Shown: piece by piece, positions 7,673-14,838 of the stretch
How the letters are laid out: every line of letters begins with the position of its first letter
Numbering within the stretch: the first letter of the stretch is position 1
Source: Bacilli bacterium
Lineage (GTDB): Bacteria; Bacillota_I; Bacilli_A; RF39; UBA660
Reading direction: 5' to 3'
Assembly: GCA_900772435.1 (NCBI GenBank)
Contig: CAAHEM010000064.1
Span: 1 to 29,559, forward strand
DNA: 29,559 nt
Made by a program: the position numbers and the translations under genes
The notes under the pieces: model-generated
Seen by the model: the letters and a program-made list of their open reading frames with translations, nothing else
The model's database searches: none
Told to the model about the DNA's origin: nothing

Positions 7673-7687
7673 AAAGTTTACTTTTTT
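7657..7687 (+). terminator. Terminator of the 4744-7672 operon
   Basis: 12-bp stem with one G-U pair (7657-7668 with 7674-7685), 5-base loop, six T. The stop codon lies at the loop. Confidence 0.9.
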
Positions 7688-7714
7688 AATATAGTAAAAT
7701 ATATAAAAGTATAG

Positions 7715-7720
7715 TATAAT
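7715..7720 (+). promoter_or_regulatory. -10 box for the radical SAM operon
   Basis: Perfect TATAAT 34 bases before the operon's first ATG. It has no TG extension and no convincing -35 at 16-18 bases, so it may be a weak or activator-dependent promoter. Confidence 0.45.
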
Positions 7721-7753
7721 ATCCAAGAGATATTATGAAGGAGAGGCAAGTAC

Positions 7754-9097
7754 ATGAATATTCTAGTAGTAAATCCACCAAATAAACCATTTACTAATAA
7801 ACCGATTTTAGCAGAACCATTAGATGTCCTTCAAATCGCAACTATTATAAAAAATAATTTTGGTAACGTAAAAGTACTTGATATGGATGTTAAAAGAATG
7901 AATAATAATATAAATGAATACTTAGAAGATAAAAATATAATAGTATTTGTTTATGATTACCAGTTACCTCTACATACAAGTGAAACTATTAATAACATAT
8001 TTGAAATAATAAAAAATACAAACAAGAACTCTAAATTCATAATAATTGGTAAAACATCATCTTACTATTACAAGAAATTCTTAATGAATGGTATAGATAT
8101 AGTAATAGATGGCATTGTAGATAACACAATAGTTAATGTAATAGATAGTTTAATTAATAATAAAGATCTAACACAAGTACCAAATATTTATATAAAGAAT
8201 AATAATGAAATAATAACTACTCATAAAGAACATGTAGATAATAAATTTAATCTTCTTAGTTATCCAGATAGAAGCCTTTTAAATATAAATGATTATATGG
8301 ATACTAGAACTATAATTACTTCAAGAGGATGCATTGGCAAATGTACTTTTTGTACAACACCATCTTTCTTTGGAAAATGGAATGCTAAAGCACCAGTAGA
8401 AGTAGTAGATGAAATAGAATATTTAATTAAAAACTATAATACTAAGAAAATAATATTTTTAGATGATAATATGATAGTAGACAAAAATAGAATATATGAT
8501 ATATGCAATGAAATAGAAAAACGTAATATAAAATGTTTATTCGGATGTCTTGGAAGTATCATATGTTATGACTATAAAATGTTTAAAAGAATGTATGAAG
8601 TAGGATTTAGATGGATACATTTTGGTATAGAGTCAGGTAGTGAAAGAATACTAAATCTTATGAATAAAAAAATGAATATTGAATACATAAAAGAAGTAAT
8701 AAAAGAAGTAAAAGAATTAGGCTTTAGAGTAAGAAACAGTATAATTTTAGATTATCCAACTTCAACCAAAGAAGACATAAAACTAACAAGAGAATTAATT
8801 AATATTTTAGAGCCTCACGAATTAAGACTTCACTATCTAGCTTATAGAGTAGGTACAGAAGTATTTAAAGAACACAAGGAGATAGAGAATAAAACACAAT
8901 ATATTCATAGTAATCATCCTAATATTAAGAATGATGACTTAACAGAAGAAATAAATCTACTTATAGAAGATTTAAAAAAGAAAAACTACAATATAGTTTA
9001 TAATGATATAGATTGGAATATATTTAATGATTTAGACAAGAATACTAAAATAGCCGCGTTTACTCCTATAAAATATGGGATGTGTTGGTATGAATAG
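7754..9097 (+). CDS. B12-binding-type radical SAM protein
   Basis: 447 residues. The N-terminal 150 residues (MNILVVNPPNKPF start, alternating strands and helices) have the cobalamin-binding Rossmann-like layout of the Elp3/MiaB-like B12 radical SAM class; the DxHxxG ligand motif is absent, as is common in this class. The radical SAM core follows: Cys193, Cys197 and Cys200 in CIGKCTFC (CxxxCxxC) for the [4Fe-4S] cluster, then IHFGIESGSERIL with the SAM-contacting Glu/Ser, and ILDYPTSTKEDI. Enzymes of this class methylate unreactive carbon or do related radical chemistry, often on peptides. Here the substrate is probably set by the operon; the 11344 repeat protein is a candidate. Start with AAGGAG. 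First gene of six; its end overlaps the next start by 8 bases. Confidence 0.88.
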   Translation: MNILVVNPPNKPFTNKPILAEPLDVLQIATIIKNNFGNVKVLDMDVKRMNNNINEYLEDKNIIVFVYDYQLPLHTSETINNIFEIIKNTNKNSKFIIIGKTSSYYYKKFLMNGIDIVIDGIVDNTIVNVIDSLINNKDLTQVPNIYIKNNNEIITTHKEHVDNKFNLLSYPDRSLLNINDYMDTRTIITSRGCIGKCTFCTTPSFFGKWNAKAPVEVVDEIEYLIKNYNTKKIIFLDDNMIVDKNRIYDICNEIEKRNIKCLFGCLGSIICYDYKMFKRMYEVGFRWIHFGIESGSERILNLMNKKMNIEYIKEVIKEVKELGFRVRNSIILDYPTSTKEDIKLTRELINILEPHELRLHYLAYRVGTEVFKEHKEIENKTQYIHSNHPNIKNDDLTEEINLLIEDLKKKNYNIVYNDIDWNIFNDLDKNTKIAAFTPIKYGMCWYE

Positions 9098-10538
9098 ATT
9101 AATTGGTATAACAGGCGGTATGTCTTCTGGTAAAACAACATTATCAAAAGAACTATTAAAGATGAATAAAGATTTTATTTATATAGATATAGATGAATAT
9201 AGAAGAAGTTTATATTCGCAATTAGATTATATTAATGAGCTAAAAGAAAGTATAATAGAACTAAAAGAATACGATGAAATAAACTCTATAATACTAAACA
9301 AATATATTTATAAAGATGATAGTATTATGAATAAATATAAAAGTATTCTATATAAATATGTTTTTAACTATATAAATAGTTTTGATAATAAGACTTTAAT
9401 AGTTGATTGGGCTTTAATAGTAAATGATAACTTAATAGATAAATTTGATAAGATTATATATTTAAATGTAGACGAAGAAACTAGATTATCAAGACTTGAA
9501 AATAGTGATTTATCTAAAGAAGAAATACTAAGAAGATTCGAATTACAAAGAATAGATAATATAGATAGTTATAAATCAAATAATTTTATGATAGTGGATG
9601 ATAATATGAATAAAGAAAAAATAAATGATTTTATAAATGAAATGGAATGTAAATTTACTTTACCAGAAGATGGTGGCAAAGCTATATGGGAAATAACTCA
9701 TAGTTGTAATTATGGTTGTTCATATTGCATATTTTCTTGTATGACTAAAAAAGTAGAAGGAGAACTTACTACTGAAGAATGTTTTCATGTAATAGATGAG
9801 TTAGTAAAGAATAATTTTAAGCATCTAAAAGTAACAGGAGGAGAACCATTTATTAGAAAAGATATAATAGATATACTAGAGTATGCTAGTAAGTATATGA
9901 CAGTAGATATCTCTACAAATGCATCCTTAATAACTAAAGAACACTTAGAAAGACTAAATAAAATAAATTTAAAAATGATTCACGTAAGTCTAGATGGAAC
10001 AAAAGAAGAACATGAAAAAGTAAGAGGTAATAACACTTATGATAGAACAATTAGAGGTCTAGAAATATTAAAGTCTTCTAAGAATAAAGTAAGAATAGGT
10101 TCAGTAATACACTTAGGTAATCAAAGTAACCTAGAAGAACTAGTTAAAGATGCTATAAAACTAAATGCTGATGAAATAATATTTTCAATAATGGAACCAG
10201 TAGATGGTCAAAGTAAAGCAATGGTAAAAACTATATCAAATGAAGAATTAAAAATTAATATTGATAAACTAAAAGAAAAATATAAAGATAATATAATAGT
10301 AAATTATAACTTTGGTGGCCAACCAAATTATGTAAAGAAATGTCCAGCCGGAGATAAATTCTTATATATAAATAATATGGGTTTAGTAAGTCCATGTACT
10401 TGGGTATATGAAAATAATAAGAATTGTATATCCAAAAAATCTCTAAGAGATAACACACTAGAAGAAGTATTAAAAGATGAGATGATTGAGAGGTTCTTAT
10501 CATCAAAAAGAAAAGGTGTTTGTTATGGAAAGATTTAA
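9090..10538 (+). CDS. CoaE-like P-loop kinase fused to a radical SAM domain with SPASM-like tail
   Basis: 482 residues. Residues 1 to about 190 resemble dephospho-CoA kinase: GITGGMSSGKTT Walker A at the start, IDIDEYRRSLY, and RRFELQRIDN followed by SNNFMIVDDN near the end. Residues about 195-482 are a radical SAM enzyme with Cys206, Cys210 and Cys213 in CNYGCSYC, the TGGEPF motif, ISTNAS, and HVSLDGTKEEHEKVRG. Four further cysteines (418, 436, 446, 478) in CPAGDK, SPCTW, NNCIS-like and VCYGK contexts suggest an auxiliary SPASM-type cluster, typical of peptide-modifying enzymes. Start 9090 is preferred over the in-frame ATG at 9075 because the kinase strand begins here and a GGGATG site lies upstream. 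I do not know this fusion from characterised enzymes. The kinase could phosphorylate a side chain or a small cofactor. Confidence 0.85.
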   Translation: MNRLIGITGGMSSGKTTLSKELLKMNKDFIYIDIDEYRRSLYSQLDYINELKESIIELKEYDEINSIILNKYIYKDDSIMNKYKSILYKYVFNYINSFDNKTLIVDWALIVNDNLIDKFDKIIYLNVDEETRLSRLENSDLSKEEILRRFELQRIDNIDSYKSNNFMIVDDNMNKEKINDFINEMECKFTLPEDGGKAIWEITHSCNYGCSYCIFSCMTKKVEGELTTEECFHVIDELVKNNFKHLKVTGGEPFIRKDIIDILEYASKYMTVDISTNASLITKEHLERLNKINLKMIHVSLDGTKEEHEKVRGNNTYDRTIRGLEILKSSKNKVRIGSVIHLGNQSNLEELVKDAIKLNADEIIFSIMEPVDGQSKAMVKTISNEELKINIDKLKEKYKDNIIVNYNFGGQPNYVKKCPAGDKFLYINNMGLVSPCTWVYENNKNCISKKSLRDNTLEEVLKDEMIERFLSSKRKGVCYGKI

Positions 10539-11343
10539 TAGTATATACCTTTTTACTACTGAGAATATAGCTGGTTATATGAAGAATTTAGATTTAACTA
10601 ATAAAAGAATAATAACTGTAACAGGGTCTTCAGATCATATAATAAATGCTATATTAAAAGGGTGTATGGATATAACAACATTCGATATAAACTATTTATC
10701 TAAATATTATATGGATTTAAAACTATCAGCAATCAAATCTCTATCATATAAAGAATTCATAGATTTTCTACTATATGATACAAATAAAACATTAAGTTAC
10801 GAAATAATAAATAAATTAGAAATGAATAAAGAAAGTAAAGAATTTTGGTTAAAAGAATTATCTAAATATAATAACGATGGTAAGAAACTAAAAGAGTCTG
10901 GACTATTTAATTTAAAATATTTTGATATTAAAAACAAAAAAGAATGTAATCTATATTTAAATGAAGAAAATTATGATATAATAAAGAATAGATTAGATAG
11001 TATTAATATTAACTTTATTTACACTAATCTTAAAGATTTGAGAATAGATAAAAAATATGATTATATGTTCTTATCTAATATATCTGATTATATTGATACT
11101 TTTTATGAAAATAATTATCTTTCTAATTATAAAAAACTAATAGATAAATTTATGATTAATGTAAAGTATATATACTTTGCATATGTATATGATATAAATA
11201 AGAAAGATAAAAGAAGTGTAATAGATGATATAAATGAAGTAAAAAGTGTATTTAAAAATTTCGAGATTAAGAAATTTAAAACTTCACTAATAAATAAAGG
11301 CAATAATACTGAAGATGCAGTATTTATAAAGGAGGAAAAATAA
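10525..11343 (+). CDS. DUF3419/BtaA-like SAM-dependent transferase
   Basis: 272 residues from the ATG that has AAAGGTG upstream; the in-frame ATG at 10486 lacks a site and would lie deep in the previous gene. ENIAGY near 14, TVTGSSDHIINAILKGC (31-47) and TFDINYLSKYYMDLK (52-66) follow the DUF3419 pattern, whose best-known member BtaA moves the 3-amino-3-carboxypropyl group of SAM onto diacylglycerol in betaine-lipid synthesis. The middle of the protein is longer and charged. With no other lipid gene nearby, I infer that the acceptor here may be the peptide or protein handled by the operon, but a lipid cannot be excluded. It overlaps the previous gene by 14 bases, and the next starts right after its stop. 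Confidence 0.7.
   Translation: MERFNSIYLFTTENIAGYMKNLDLTNKRIITVTGSSDHIINAILKGCMDITTFDINYLSKYYMDLKLSAIKSLSYKEFIDFLLYDTNKTLSYEIINKLEMNKESKEFWLKELSKYNNDGKKLKESGLFNLKYFDIKNKKECNLYLNEENYDIIKNRLDSININFIYTNLKDLRIDKKYDYMFLSNISDYIDTFYENNYLSNYKKLIDKFMINVKYIYFAYVYDINKKDKRSVIDDINEVKSVFKNFEIKKFKTSLINKGNNTEDAVFIKEEK
11328..11335 (+). promoter_or_regulatory. Strong ribosome binding site of the ESR-repeat gene
   Basis: AAAGGAGG, a full 8-base match to the anti-SD, 8 bases before the ATG. It is clearly stronger than the sites of the enzyme genes around it, which suggests this protein is made in excess of them. Confidence 0.8.
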
Positions 11344-11814
11344 ATGGAAAGTAGATGCGGAGAAAGTAGTTATGACTATAGACCATACGCTGTAAAAAGT
11401 AACAATGTAAGTAGTGAAAGTAGAACTAGCAGTGGAGAAAGTAGAACTGTATTAACTAGTAAAAAAAGTGAAGTAGTTAGTAGTGAAAGTAGAAATAGTT
11501 GGGGAGAAAGTAGAGTTGCAGATTATACAAGTAGTAAACCATCACCAAAAACTCCAATAAAGTATAATAACTTAAGAGAAATAGATGATTTAATAAATAT
11601 GTTAGAGGCATCTGTTTCTGATATTGAAAAACAAAATCCAAGTGCTGAACTTAATACTCTTATAAATGAAACTAAAGGCAAAATTGAAGTGCTAAAACAA
11701 TTAGCTGAAGAAGCAAGACGAAAAGAAAAAGAACAACACTTAGTAGAAATGTTAAAAGGTCAAAATGAAAAATTAGATGCAGCAATCATGTCACTTAAAA
11801 GAGGCTTTAAGTAA
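11344..11814 (+). CDS. ESR/GESR-repeat protein with coiled-coil tail; candidate modification substrate
   Basis: 156 residues, no signal peptide, not a family I recognise. The first 64 residues are low in hydrophobics and rich in Ser, Arg and Glu. ESR occurs at 2-4, 25-27, 32-34, 48-50 and 55-57. Two 13-residue copies, SSESRTSSGESRT (23-35) and SSESRNSWGESRV (46-58), are 23 residues apart, and a shorter first copy is MESRCGESS with the only cysteine (Cys5). Residues about 75-156 are predicted helical and coiled-coil (heptad-like Leu/Ile). It sits between the transferase and ATP-grasp genes with the operon's best ribosome binding site. I infer a multi-core peptide substrate whose C-terminal helix serves for recognition. 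The alternative is a structural partner of the enzymes. Confidence 0.7.
   Translation: MESRCGESSYDYRPYAVKSNNVSSESRTSSGESRTVLTSKKSEVVSSESRNSWGESRVADYTSSKPSPKTPIKYNNLREIDDLINMLEASVSDIEKQNPSAELNTLINETKGKIEVLKQLAEEARRKEKEQHLVEMLKGQNEKLDAAIMSLKRGFK
11410..11517 (+). repeat. Two imperfect 39-bp in-frame repeats encoding SSESR-x3-GESR
   Basis: Copies at 11410-11448 and 11479-11517, both beginning AGTAGTGAAAGTAGAA and ending GGAGAAAGTAGA plus three bases. Differences are mostly in the middle codons. They are separated by 30 bp of unrelated coding sequence. Confidence 0.8.
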
Positions 11815-12866
11815 TGGAAAACATATATAAAAATTTACATTCTAATCAAAAGATTTTTATATATGAAATGCTTAGAAGAGGTATAACAGTAGAAGTAATA
11901 GATGAAAAAAATGAAATAATAAAAGCATCATACAAAGGACATGATGAACTAATATATGATAGAGATTCATCTATAATGCCATATAATCTATCTATTTTAG
12001 CTGGAGATAAAGGATTTACTAAAAAGAATTTATTAAGAAATGGAGTATCTGTACCAATAGGTGAAACATTTAAAGTAAGAGATAGAGAATATATTAAAGA
12101 AGCATTTAGAATATTAAACTGCCCAGTAGTAATTAAGCCAGTACATGGATCTCATGGATATGATGTTTATACTGACTTACAAAGTGAAGAAGAAATAGAT
12201 GAAGCAATTGATAAGATTATTGAACACACAGGTGACTTATCAGAAGTAGTAATAGAAGAATACTTCGACGCAAAAGAATATAGAGTATTTGTAACTAAAA
12301 AGGGAGACTATGCAGTGCTTTTAAGAGATCCAGCACACGTATATGGAGATGGAATTCATTCAATAGATTATCTAATTAAAAAAGAAAATTATGACAGAAT
12401 GCATCCAAGAACAAACGCATTATGCGAAATATTAGTAGATGATGAATTACTAAAATATATTCATAAAAAAGGTTTAATTCTAGAAAGTATTCCAAAAGAA
12501 AATGAAAAAGTATATTTAAGACCAAACTCAAATGTAGCTATGGGTGGAATATGCGAAGACTATACTGATAGAGTACATCCAAGCGTAATTAAAATAGGAT
12601 TGAAAGTATTAGATGCATTCCCTGGCCTTCCATATGTTGGTATAGATTTTATGACAAAAGATATCACACAACAACAAGATGATAAGAGTTATAGAATAAT
12701 AGAAATAAACACAGTGCCAGGAATACATATGCATTTTAGACCTGCACTTGGTAAACCTCAAAATATAGCTAAGTATATAGTAGATATGATATATCCAGAA
12801 ACAATAGAAAATAAAGAGGAAACACTATATGAAGAACCTATCAAAAGAATCAAAAGCGTATTATGA
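11814..12866 (+). CDS. ATP-grasp ligase, GshF/cyanophycin-synthetase type
   Basis: 350 residues. ATP-grasp enzymes join a carboxylate, activated as acylphosphate, to an amine or other nucleophile. Seen: a pre-ATP-grasp segment IYEMLRRGITVEVID, FTKKNLLRNGVSVPIGETF, the ATP-binding CPVVIKPVHGSHG (103-115), the hinge EVVIEEYFDAKEYRVFV, and the magnesium site YVGIDFM...IIEINTVPG with Glu297 and Asn299. The end, MHFRP-GKPQNIAKYIVDMIYP, is the pattern seen in GshF and cyanophycin-type ligases. In this operon a peptide side-chain ligation or amino-acid addition is plausible. TAATG coupling: its ATG overlaps the stop of the repeat gene; AGAGG lies upstream. Confidence 0.87.
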   Translation: MENIYKNLHSNQKIFIYEMLRRGITVEVIDEKNEIIKASYKGHDELIYDRDSSIMPYNLSILAGDKGFTKKNLLRNGVSVPIGETFKVRDREYIKEAFRILNCPVVIKPVHGSHGYDVYTDLQSEEEIDEAIDKIIEHTGDLSEVVIEEYFDAKEYRVFVTKKGDYAVLLRDPAHVYGDGIHSIDYLIKKENYDRMHPRTNALCEILVDDELLKYIHKKGLILESIPKENEKVYLRPNSNVAMGGICEDYTDRVHPSVIKIGLKVLDAFPGLPYVGIDFMTKDITQQQDDKSYRIIEINTVPGIHMHFRPALGKPQNIAKYIVDMIYPETIENKEETLYEEPIKRIKSVL

Positions 12867-13512
12867 TGATAATGACTTTTACGAAATATTTAGTATCGCA
12901 GAAGATAGCGAAAACAAAGTATCAAACTATCTAAAAAGTATTTCAAAAGATAAAATAGTATTAGACGCAGGATGTGGAACTGGTAAATTCTTAAATATTT
13001 TAGAAACATCTAGTAAAGAGTACATTGGAATAGACTTATCAGATAAACAACTTTCTAAAGCAAAACTAAAAAGTAAAAAAGATAATACTAAGTTTATATG
13101 TTCTAACTTATCAAGCATAAATATCGAAAGTAATAAAGTAGATTTAATAGTATCTTCGTGGGTACTTGGCACAATCACTGATATAAATGAAAGAATAAGT
13201 GCTTTAAATGAACTTAAAAGAATTCTAAAAGATGATGGAACAATTTTACTAATTGAAAACGCAGAAAATAGTGAATTTGAAGCTATAAGAGGAAGAAACC
13301 AAGATACTAGAACAAAAGACTACAATGATTGGATCTTATCAAATGGGTTTACTCTAGAAGAAACAATAAATACATATTTTAATTTTAAATCACTTGAAGA
13401 CGCAATAAAATGTTTTGATGTTATCTATGGAAGTGAAGTATCATCTAAAATAAAAAAATCAAAAATAGAACATAAAATAAATATATATAAGTATAGTAAA
13501 AAAACTGTATAA
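12829..13512 (+). CDS. Class I SAM-dependent methyltransferase
   Basis: 227 residues. Motif I is LDAGCGTGKF (45-54), the acidic end of strand 2 is YIGIDLSDKQL, motif II/III is VDLIVSSWVLGTITD, and ELKRILKDDGTILLIEN is motif V. This is the Methyltransf_11/25 layout of small-molecule or peptide N/O-methyltransferases. The C-terminal part varies and probably sets the substrate. The start has AAAGAGGA nine bases upstream and lies 38 bases inside the ATP-grasp gene, so it is translated from the same mRNA. It is the last gene of the six-gene operon, closed by a terminator. Substrate inferred only from context. Confidence 0.88.
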   Translation: MKNLSKESKAYYDDNDFYEIFSIAEDSENKVSNYLKSISKDKIVLDAGCGTGKFLNILETSSKEYIGIDLSDKQLSKAKLKSKKDNTKFICSNLSSINIESNKVDLIVSSWVLGTITDINERISALNELKRILKDDGTILLIENAENSEFEAIRGRNQDTRTKDYNDWILSNGFTLEETINTYFNFKSLEDAIKCFDVIYGSEVSSKIKKSKIEHKINIYKYSKKTV

Positions 13513-13537
13513 AGGTAGATTTTATTCTACTTTTTTT
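13511..13537 (+). terminator. Terminator of the radical SAM operon
   Basis: 9-bp stem with one G-U pair (AAAGGTAGA 13511-13519 with 13526-13534), 6-base loop, T run. Confidence 0.85.
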
Positions 13538-13538
13538 A

Positions 13539-13547
13539 TGATATAAT
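13539..13547 (+). promoter_or_regulatory. Extended -10 promoter of the 13565 gene
   Basis: TG (13539-13540), one base, TATAAT (13542-13547), directly after the terminator T run. No clear -35. Confidence 0.65.
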
Positions 13548-13564
13548 CAAAGAAGAGGTACAAA

Positions 13565-14218
13565 ATGATATTAAATGTAAGTGGAAGAACAGATGTAGTA
13601 GCATTCTATACAGAATGGTTTATAAATAGATATAAAGAAGGATATGTTGATGTTAGAAATCCATTTAATCCAAGTCTAGTTAGTAGAATAAAATTTGAAA
13701 ATGTTGATTTGATTATGTTTTGTACTAAAAATCCACTACCTATTATTAAATATTTAAAAGATATAGATAAACCCATATTATTTCATATAACTTTAACACC
13801 ATATAAATGCGATATTGAACCCTACCTACCAGATAAAACAAAAATAATCGAAGGTATAAAAGAAATATTAAGTATGATGGGAGAAGTTTTATTAAATGAT
13901 GGATTGTCATCTTTTGGAGTGGGGAATTTTACAACTGGAGATGAAATTGGAAAATATAAATATAATGAAGTAAAAATACTAACAGAAAATACAAAGAAAT
14001 ATGAAAAACTACTAAAAAATAATGAAATAAAAAGAAATGATGAAGTAGTTTTAGCAAGATATTTAACAAGCAAAGATAATCCAGGAGTATGTACTAGATA
14101 TAAAGATTCAAAAGGAAGAGATGTTTATAAAATAGTAGATGCCCTAAAAGAAGTAGAAGGATTCTACAAATACAGTATGAGAAACAATGTAACTCAAGAT
14201 GAAGTAATAATAGAGTAG
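13565..14218 (+). CDS. Chimera: truncated DUF1848 N-terminus joined to the GE[IV]LLNDG module
   Basis: 217 residues. Residues 1-103 match the start of DUF1848 proteins: ILNVSGRTDVVAFYTEW, then YVDVRNPFNPSLVSRI, FCTKNPLPI, and ILFHITLTPY...DIEPYLPDK. Full DUF1848 proteins are roughly 300 residues with C-terminal cysteines; that part is missing here. Instead, from residue 106 (GEVLLNDGLSSFGVGNF) to the end it carries the module also found at residues 107-217 of the 6482 gene. The frame is open across the junction and the gene has an AGAGG site and its own promoter, so a fused protein is probably made. Function unknown; a DUF1848 metal or radical activity is unlikely without the missing half. 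Confidence 0.72.
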   Translation: MILNVSGRTDVVAFYTEWFINRYKEGYVDVRNPFNPSLVSRIKFENVDLIMFCTKNPLPIIKYLKDIDKPILFHITLTPYKCDIEPYLPDKTKIIEGIKEILSMMGEVLLNDGLSSFGVGNFTTGDEIGKYKYNEVKILTENTKKYEKLLKNNEIKRNDEVVLARYLTSKDNPGVCTRYKDSKGRDVYKIVDALKEVEGFYKYSMRNNVTQDEVIIE

Positions 14219-14245
14219 CGTGTTAAATAATAAAAGGAATTAAAT

Positions 14246-14603
14246 ATGATTTACGAATTAGACATTAATAAAAGAGCATTCAATGCAATAAAAAACAAAA
14301 CAAAAAGAATATGAAATAAGAGCAACAAAACTTGAAAAAGATTCATTTGACTATAAAGTATTAAAAGAAAATGACATGATAGATTTTACTTCAAACGCAG
14401 AACATCTATTAGTAAGAATAACTGATATAAACCACTACAATACTGTTGAAGAACTTCTTATAATGGAAGGAACTAGATATACTTTATCATCAACAAATGA
14501 CTTTAATGAGGGAGTTAAATCTATAAATAGTTTAGATGGATACAAAGAAGCAATCAATAAAAATGGAGTTTATGCAATGCACTCAGAAGTAATTTATGAG
14601 TAA
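14246..14603 (+). pseudogene. ASCH-domain protein gene broken by a single-base frameshift
   Basis: The gene starts at ATG 14246 with AAAGGA upstream and reads MIYELDINKRAFNAIKNKTK before hitting TGA at 14312. Dropping one A from the A5 run at 14302-14306 restores a continuous 118-codon frame, in which KEYEIRATKLE, NDMIDFTSNAEHLLV, TRYTLSSTNDF and GVYAMHSEVIYE follow. That order (fold start, E-x-R, D-x-I-x-F strand, Y-x-x-x-GVYA end) is the ASCH/PUA-like pattern, an RNA- or nucleotide-binding fold. Most likely a recent frameshift or a sequencing slip; slippage in the A run could also allow some full-length product. A terminator follows. Confidence 0.7.
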
Positions 14604-14618
14604 CTGAAAGAACAATAT

Positions 14619-14640
14619 AGTAGGTTAAAGCCTACTTTTT
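14619..14640 (+). terminator. Terminator after the ASCH gene
   Basis: 6-bp stem AGTAGG / CCTACT (14619-14624 with 14631-14636) and five T. Confidence 0.75.
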
Positions 14641-14677
14641 ATATACAAAAAAATATCAAAAATTATATAAATTTATA

Positions 14678-14706
14678 TTGACAAACACATGTTTGTAATT
14701 TAATAT
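14678..14706 (+). promoter_or_regulatory. Promoter with operator-like palindrome in its spacer
   Basis: Consensus -35 TTGACA (14678-14683), 17-base spacer, -10 TAATAT (14701-14706). The inverted repeat ACAAAC-ACAT-GTTTGT (14681-14696) fills the spacer and overlaps the -35, the usual place for a repressor to block RNA polymerase. No regulator gene stands next to it in this window. Confidence 0.65.
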
Positions 14707-14734
14707 ATAAGTACATTGATTGAAGGAACATAAT

Positions 14735-14794
14735 ATTAAAAACAAACTAGAAACCATATCAAATTTGTTCAAAGGAAATGAAATAAGAAAATAA
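14735..14794 (+). pseudogene. Remnant of a gene start (20 codons) behind the 14678 promoter
   Basis: After a GAAGGA site (14722-14727) an open frame begins with ATT where ATG is expected. It reads KNKLETISNLFKGNEIRK and then TAA. The LFKGNEIRK string resembles the N-terminus of BRO-N/phage antirepressor-like proteins (LFxGxxIRK). Probably the surviving 5' end of a decayed or deleted gene; a very short peptide from an ATT start is the alternative. Confidence 0.3.
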
Positions 14795-14838
14795 AAATAA
14801 TTATTAATACATTATAATTTTAGAAGGGGGATCAATAA

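Noticed and set aside
9075..9089. Longer N-terminus (MGCVG) of the kinase-radical SAM protein
   Set aside because: No ribosome binding site before ATG 9075; the kinase domain's first strand starts at the 9090 ATG.
7754..9097. MiaB/Elp3 tRNA-modifying enzyme
   Set aside because: No TRAM or acetyltransferase domain and no MiaB N-terminal cysteines; the operon context points to another substrate.
10486..10524. Longer N-terminus of the DUF3419-like protein
   Set aside because: The 13 extra residues come from the out-of-frame end of the previous gene; AAAGGTG supports ATG 10525.
11410..11517. CRISPR-like or tandem DNA repeat
   Set aside because: Only two copies, in frame, with codon-level variation in a coding sequence; it is a protein repeat.
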